Positions 59,906 to 64,000 of a stretch of 64,000 nt of DNA are shown in pieces; position 1 is the first letter of the stretch, and each line of letters opens with the position of its first letter. Source of the DNA: UBA12191 sp009937185 (GTDB lineage Bacteria > Planctomycetota > UBA8108 > UBA1146). A program made the translations under genes and the position numbers. The notes beneath the pieces are model-generated. The model was not told the DNA's origin. It made no database searches and saw only the letters and a list, made by a program, of their open reading frames with translations. The DNA is taken from positions 1 to 64,000 of the forward strand of contig CALJGL010000006.1 of assembly GCA_938075155.1 (NCBI GenBank), given 5' to 3'.

Positions 59906-60919
59906 ATGTATCAACAAACGAAGCTCCACTCACAAAGACTTCAAAGTTCAATATTGGCCCTCATCTTCATTCATTGTGCTGGACTCTCTTCATTGTACGC
60001 CGATTTCGAATACCTCGATTTCACAGACCTGACCGGTTTAACAATGGTTGGAAGCAGTTCGCAAGTTGTGAATCGTGTCCGTCTCACTTCATCGGCCTTT
60101 TCTCAGGTTGGCGCACTTTATACCACTGAGCGCATTCCTTATTCCGAAGGTTTTGACACCACCTTCACCTACCAAATAAATCCCACCACTGGCGGTGCAG
60201 ATGGAATGACTTTTTTGATTCAAAGTGAATCTCCGACGGCTCTTTATAGTAATGGCGGCCCCTTGGGCTACAGCGGCATGACCAATTCTGTCGCGATTGA
60301 GATCGACTGTTATTCCAACGGAGTTTGGAATGACCCCCCCGGGCATCACTTAGCAATTCATGGCGTTTTGGGAGCCCCAAATTCCGCAGATGAGCTCATT
60401 GGTGGTTTGGCAATAGACACCACCATTGGAAATGTTGCCGGAGTTCGGACGATGCGAATATATTACGACAGCGTCTCAATGCAGGTCTTCATCGATGATC
60501 TCACCACTCCAAGGATGACTCTGGATATCAATCTTATTGATTACATCGGAACCGATGAAGCATGGATAGGATTCACGGGATCGACCGGAGGCGTCACCCA
60601 AATCAACGACCTACTCAGCTGGACTTTCACCGATGTAGGCAGCGATTTATTGACCCGAGGTGATTTAAATCTAGACGGTTCAGTGAATCTCCCCGATGCC
60701 ATCTTTGGTCTCAGTTCACTCTTTGTTCCAGGTTCACCCGCACCAGCGTGCCAAGACTCCGCTGACATTAATGACGATGGATCTTTCAATCTTCCCGACG
60801 CTATCTTTTTATTGAGCGCACTGTTTGTGCCCAATTCCACGCCAATTCCTGAGCCCTCAAACTGTGGAACAGATAATACAGATGACGGCTTAGACTGTGC
60901 AGAGACTTCCTGTCCCTGA
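59906..60919 (+). CDS. Secreted L-type lectin domain protein with double dockerin-like C-terminus
   Basis: ATG 59906 is six bases after GGGAGA; an ATG at 59900 is nearly as good. The signal peptide ends near LSSLYADF. Residues about 30-240 follow the bacterial legume-lectin pattern: GFDTTFTYQINPTTGGADGM, TNSVAIEIDCYSNGVWNDPP (acidic-aromatic Ca/Mn region) and HHLAIHG, and the DEAWIGFTGSTG strand that forms the sugar pocket. Two EF-hand-like loops follow (TRGDLNLDGSVNLPDAIFGL and DINDDGSFNLPDAIFLLSAL) with the tail CGTDNTDDGLDCAETSCP. A C7 run lies at 60334-60340. A surface-exposed carbohydrate-binding role is likely. Confidence 0.88.
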   Translation: MYQQTKLHSQRLQSSILALIFIHCAGLSSLYADFEYLDFTDLTGLTMVGSSSQVVNRVRLTSSAFSQVGALYTTERIPYSEGFDTTFTYQINPTTGGADGMTFLIQSESPTALYSNGGPLGYSGMTNSVAIEIDCYSNGVWNDPPGHHLAIHGVLGAPNSADELIGGLAIDTTIGNVAGVRTMRIYYDSVSMQVFIDDLTTPRMTLDINLIDYIGTDEAWIGFTGSTGGVTQINDLLSWTFTDVGSDLLTRGDLNLDGSVNLPDAIFGLSSLFVPGSPAPACQDSADINDDGSFNLPDAIFLLSALFVPNSTPIPEPSNCGTDNTDDGLDCAETSCP

Positions 60920-60929
60920 AACCTGTAGG

Positions 60930-63900
60930 TTAGCGATCAGCTCCGATACCTTGCTGTAAACCCGTCACTTCCAAGACTCCATCAAGCTCATCCGGTGCGA
61001 GTTGACCATGAGGTCTACCTGCGGTGGTTCCGTCAGGAAGATCTCTGATCTCCCAGCCCAAACCTTTCAAGCCTCGATGAATACCTTCCCGATTTCCGCG
61101 TAATATGAGCCAGCCATCTTCGGGCGCGATACGATTGACGCCCCATGATCCCATATGAATTCTCAACCGTTGCTGGCCAATCAAACGATGCGTCTCTGCG
61201 GGGATCGGTCCATATTGATCACTGAGGTCTTCAGTGATCACATCTAATTGCCCATTACGTAATGCTGTAGCGATCAGTCGATAGTGTCTCAATCGCTGAC
61301 GGGTATCAGGAAGATAACTATCAGGAATTAGGCACAATCCGGAAAGAATGATTTCGACATCTGGCGGCTCTTCGGCAGCGGACCCCCTCAGGCGAGCTAC
61401 TGCCCTCTCCAATAATCGACAGAATAGATCGTATCCAACTGCTCCAATGTGCCCGGACTGTTCTTTTCCAAGGATATTACCCGCACCACGAATCTCTAGG
61501 TCGCGCATAGCGATCTGGAAGCCGCTTCCCAAATCAGAATACTCTTCGATGGCTTGAAGACGAGTCCTCGCCTCTGGTCTTATGGGTTTGTCATCCGGCA
61601 CCACAAGATAACAGTAAGCCTTATTATGACTACGACCGACTCTTCCTCGAAGCTGATGCAACTGTGCTAGACCAAACCGATCCGCGCGTTCAACGATCAG
61701 CGTATTGGCACTCGGAATATCCAAGCCACTTTCGATGATGGTCGTCGATATAAGAACGTTGGCTCTTTTCTCGATGAACTCGATCATGCACTCTTCGAGT
61801 TCGTTTTCTTCCATCTGGCCATGGGCGACGATGGCTTTCGCTTCCGGCAAGATACTTTCGACTCGTTGCTTGCATTCATGGATGCTCGAAACCCGGTTAT
61901 GTAACCAATATATTTGGCCGTCTCTGTTAATCTCTCGAAGTCCAATTTGGCGGAATCGACGCTCTTCAAAAGCAGTGACCTCTGTCTGAATCGGAGCCCT
62001 TCCTTCAGGTGCTTCGTGCAAACTAGAGATGTCTTTGACCCCTACCAGCGACATGTGTAATGTTCGCGGAATAGGAGTCGCTGTCAGCGTTAACACATCC
62101 ACGAGCCGTCGAAGTTGCTTTAATTTTTCTTTATGAGCCACACCGAAGCGCTGCTCTTCATCGATCACAATCAAACCGAGATCTTTAAAGTGAACATCTC
62201 CCGAAAGCAATCGGTGTGTCCCGATAAGGATATCAACTTCTCCTTGAGAAATTTTCTCCAAGACCAGATTCTGTTTTTTCTTAGAGAGGAAACGACTGAT
62301 CGCTTCAACCTTGACGGGCCACTCGGCCATCCTCTCTCTAAAAGAGACCAGGTGTTGTTGTGCCAGCACAGTCGTCGGAACAAGTATCGCTACCTGCTTT
62401 CCGGCAGCGACTGCCTTGAAAGCCGCGCGCATCGCCAACTCTGTCTTTCCGTAGCCCACATCTCCACAAACCAGGCGATCCATTGGTTTTGGTTTTTGCA
62501 TATCACCCTTGATCGCCTCCATTGAATGCAACTGATCCGTTGTTTCATTAAACGGAAACGCATCCTCAAAGGCTTTCATCTTCTCGTCGTCCTCCGGAAA
62601 GGAATACCCCGATCGTTCTGCCCTAATAGCCTGAACTTCCAGGAGCTCACCAGCGAGATCATGAACAGAATCTTCTGCCTTGGCTTTCTTTTTCGACCAG
62701 AGCGAACCTCCAATCTTATCGAGCTTGCCTACAGTGCGTCCTCCGCCGATATATTTTTGAACCATATCGATGCGTTCGACAGGAACCAATAACGTAACGC
62801 TCTCGGCAAATTCGAGGACGAGAAAGTCTCCCTGTCTTATGCCATCTCTGACCGCCCTCAATCCTCGATAGCGGGCGATGCCATGGGTGACATGCACCAC
62901 TAATTGCCCTTCCTCTAGTTCGAGGAAGTTATCGACAGCACGACCTTCAACTCTTTTGCGTTTCGTTTTTTCTACGGTTCGCTTTCGCCCCAAGGCTGCA
63001 TTTCCACTCACGAAGATGCCGCCTCCATCTTCGTGCCAACGGAAACCTGTTGAGAGTTGGCCTAGGATCACCCGTACGCCGGGACCGACGCTGGCCTCAG
63101 AAAGCACATCTCGAAACCGTTCCGCCTCTGCTTCCTGGCGTAAGAACACAACTACTTCTTCACCACGATCTGCGGTGTCAGCAAGAGCAGTCACAGTCCC
63201 CTCCAGAGATCCCTGAAAACGATCTGCGGAGACAACGGGCAACTGTAGTGGTCGATGTCCGCCTTCCGGGATCAAGGGGTCGAGCTGTAAGCGGGCATGG
63301 CGCCCCGCTCTCTCCCAAAATCCTTCACACAATGGCTGACGATTCCCGCCGGCCCATTGCCCTACGAGAAACTGCACTTTGTCGATCACTTCTTTTGGCT
63401 CCCAGACCGCCACGATGGCGTTATCTGGCAGTACATCGAAGAGCAGACTTTGCTGCCCTGTCCAGCCACGAATAAACCAGGATTCACGTGGAGCGAGAGT
63501 GAGGACAACCACCTCTAAATCTCCACTGACTTTTTGATCTCTCGGAGAGATGGACTGAATCAAATCGATTTCATCATCAAAGAAATCAAGTCGATATGGC
63601 ACTGCACTTTCCCGCGGCCACACATCAAAAAGCCCTCCCCGAATAGCAAAATCACCGGGTCGGGCCACCTGTGGAAATCTTCGATATCCCGCTTCGACAA
63701 GTGCCTTGGCAAGATCCCTCTGCGATCGACGATCACCTCGACGTAATACTACTCTGTGATCTTCACCAGTATCCTGACCCACCGGTTGCAATACTGCTTG
63801 CACAGGAGCGATCACTGTTTTTACACGTCCTGTTTCAAGCGCTCGAATCGTTTCGAAACGATCTCTGAAAGTATCGAGATCCGGTTCAGAATCTTCCTCG

Positions 63901-64000
63901 AAGAGACTTTCCCACATAGGGAATTCTCCGATGGGATGCGGTGTAAAGGTGGACACATCACTGCGTAATCTTTGAGCGGCATCGGGGCTAGAGGTCAGGA
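60930..64000 (-). CDS. mfd: Transcription-repair coupling factor Mfd (5' end outside window)
   Basis: The minus-strand frame is open to the right edge, so the start lies beyond 64000; GTG 63956 is internal. Visible parts match Mfd: a UvrB-like N-terminal module (DVWPRESAVPYRLDFFDDEI), a CarD-like RNA-polymerase-interacting domain (GQLVVHVTHGIARYRGLRAV, FAESVTLLVPVERID), and helicase motifs GDVGYGKTE (Walker A), VIDEEQRFGVAHKEKL (DEEQ), TLTATPIPRTLHM, IESGLDIPSANTLIVERADR, RGRVGRS, then the Mfd-specific C-terminal domain. At about 1023 residues seen, near-complete. Mfd removes RNA polymerase stalled at DNA lesions and recruits UvrA. It converges with the lectin gene, leaving ten bases. Confidence 0.97.
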   Translation of the reverse strand, partial: LTSSPDAAQRLRSDVSTFTPHPIGEFPMWESLFEEDSEPDLDTFRDRFETIRALETGRVKTVIAPVQAVLQPVGQDTGEDHRVVLRRGDRRSQRDLAKALVEAGYRRFPQVARPGDFAIRGGLFDVWPRESAVPYRLDFFDDEIDLIQSISPRDQKVSGDLEVVVLTLAPRESWFIRGWTGQQSLLFDVLPDNAIVAVWEPKEVIDKVQFLVGQWAGGNRQPLCEGFWERAGRHARLQLDPLIPEGGHRPLQLPVVSADRFQGSLEGTVTALADTADRGEEVVVFLRQEAEAERFRDVLSEASVGPGVRVILGQLSTGFRWHEDGGGIFVSGNAALGRKRTVEKTKRKRVEGRAVDNFLELEEGQLVVHVTHGIARYRGLRAVRDGIRQGDFLVLEFAESVTLLVPVERIDMVQKYIGGGRTVGKLDKIGGSLWSKKKAKAEDSVHDLAGELLEVQAIRAERSGYSFPEDDEKMKAFEDAFPFNETTDQLHSMEAIKGDMQKPKPMDRLVCGDVGYGKTELAMRAAFKAVAAGKQVAILVPTTVLAQQHLVSFRERMAEWPVKVEAISRFLSKKKQNLVLEKISQGEVDILIGTHRLLSGDVHFKDLGLIVIDEEQRFGVAHKEKLKQLRRLVDVLTLTATPIPRTLHMSLVGVKDISSLHEAPEGRAPIQTEVTAFEERRFRQIGLREINRDGQIYWLHNRVSSIHECKQRVESILPEAKAIVAHGQMEENELEECMIEFIEKRANVLISTTIIESGLDIPSANTLIVERADRFGLAQLHQLRGRVGRSHNKAYCYLVVPDDKPIRPEARTRLQAIEEYSDLGSGFQIAMRDLEIRGAGNILGKEQSGHIGAVGYDLFCRLLERAVARLRGSAAEEPPDVEIILSGLCLIPDSYLPDTRQRLRHYRLIATALRNGQLDVITEDLSDQYGPIPAETHRLIGQQRLRIHMGSWGVNRIAPEDGWLILRGNREGIHRGLKGLGWEIRDLPDGTTAGRPHGQLAPDELDGVLEVTGLQQGIGADR

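Overview
The window looks like part of the chromosome of a Gram-negative, free-living, probably marine bacterium of the Planctomycetota or a nearby PVC lineage. This rests on three secreted proteins that end in a paired dockerin-like (EF-hand-like) module with a cysteine-bearing tail, on DUF1080, DUF1573 and DUF6288 proteins, on a MoxR/DUF58/VWA operon with many lipoproteins, and on outer-membrane efflux and Omp85-like barrel proteins. I saw no rRNA or tRNA gene, insertion sequence, phage or CRISPR array. Many genes appear to start at TTG or GTG, and these starts are called from Shine-Dalgarno spacing or signal peptides.

Layout. 1-6.4 kb: 3' part of cutC, a protein with a histone-like basic tail, DUF1573 and DUF6288 secreted proteins, a cohesin-like/dockerin-like protein and a zincin-like lipoprotein. 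6.4-13.3 kb: rmuC, then a tightly packed leftward five-gene operon (AI-2E-family permease, outer-membrane factor, HlyD-type fusion protein, DUF2955 permease, small pore-loop channel). 13.4-21.5 kb: recQ, DUF3293, an FG-GAP/dockerin-like protein, an M42 peptidase with an Omp85-like barrel protein, and aat. 21.6-25.1 kb: two tandem paralogous lipoproteins of unknown family, a small membrane protein and rarD. 25.2-34.5 kb: a MoxR-DUF58-VWA-VWA-TPR operon closed by a strong hairpin, then a 1,239-residue membrane-anchored protein of unknown function. 35.0-38.1 kb: a probably highly expressed exported protein with a long leader and its own terminator, then a methyltransferase/UbiA-like pair. 38.1-44.5 kb: a rightward clpS / class III cyclase / methyltransferase / DUF2017 operon flanked by leftward exported proteins. 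44.6-46.8 kb: a TPP riboswitch, thiC and a bidirectional terminator. 46.8-50.1 kb: PhoD phosphatase, a second zincin-like protein and a double DUF1080 protein. 50.1-53.5 kb: an AT-rich patch with a methyltransferase and the 3' half of an unusual amino-acid-permease/CDP-glycerol-glycerophosphotransferase fusion. 53.6-64.0 kb: an APH-type kinase, an operon with two amidohydrolases (one apparently without metal ligands), a GT39-type glycosyltransferase and a TPR protein, a lectin/dockerin-like protein, and mfd running off the right edge.

Functional links. Aat and ClpS are the writer and reader of the bacterial Leu/Phe N-degron pathway and both are present. DUF2017 is, from memory, a companion of ClpS in actinobacteria, and here it ends the ClpS operon. 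The efflux operon supplies permease, periplasmic and outer-membrane parts. The MoxR/VWA set resembles the Bat (aerotolerance) system. The most unusual single object is the permease-glycerophosphotransferase fusion at 51061-53535, whose 3' half and downstream flank are visibly AT-richer than its 5' half.
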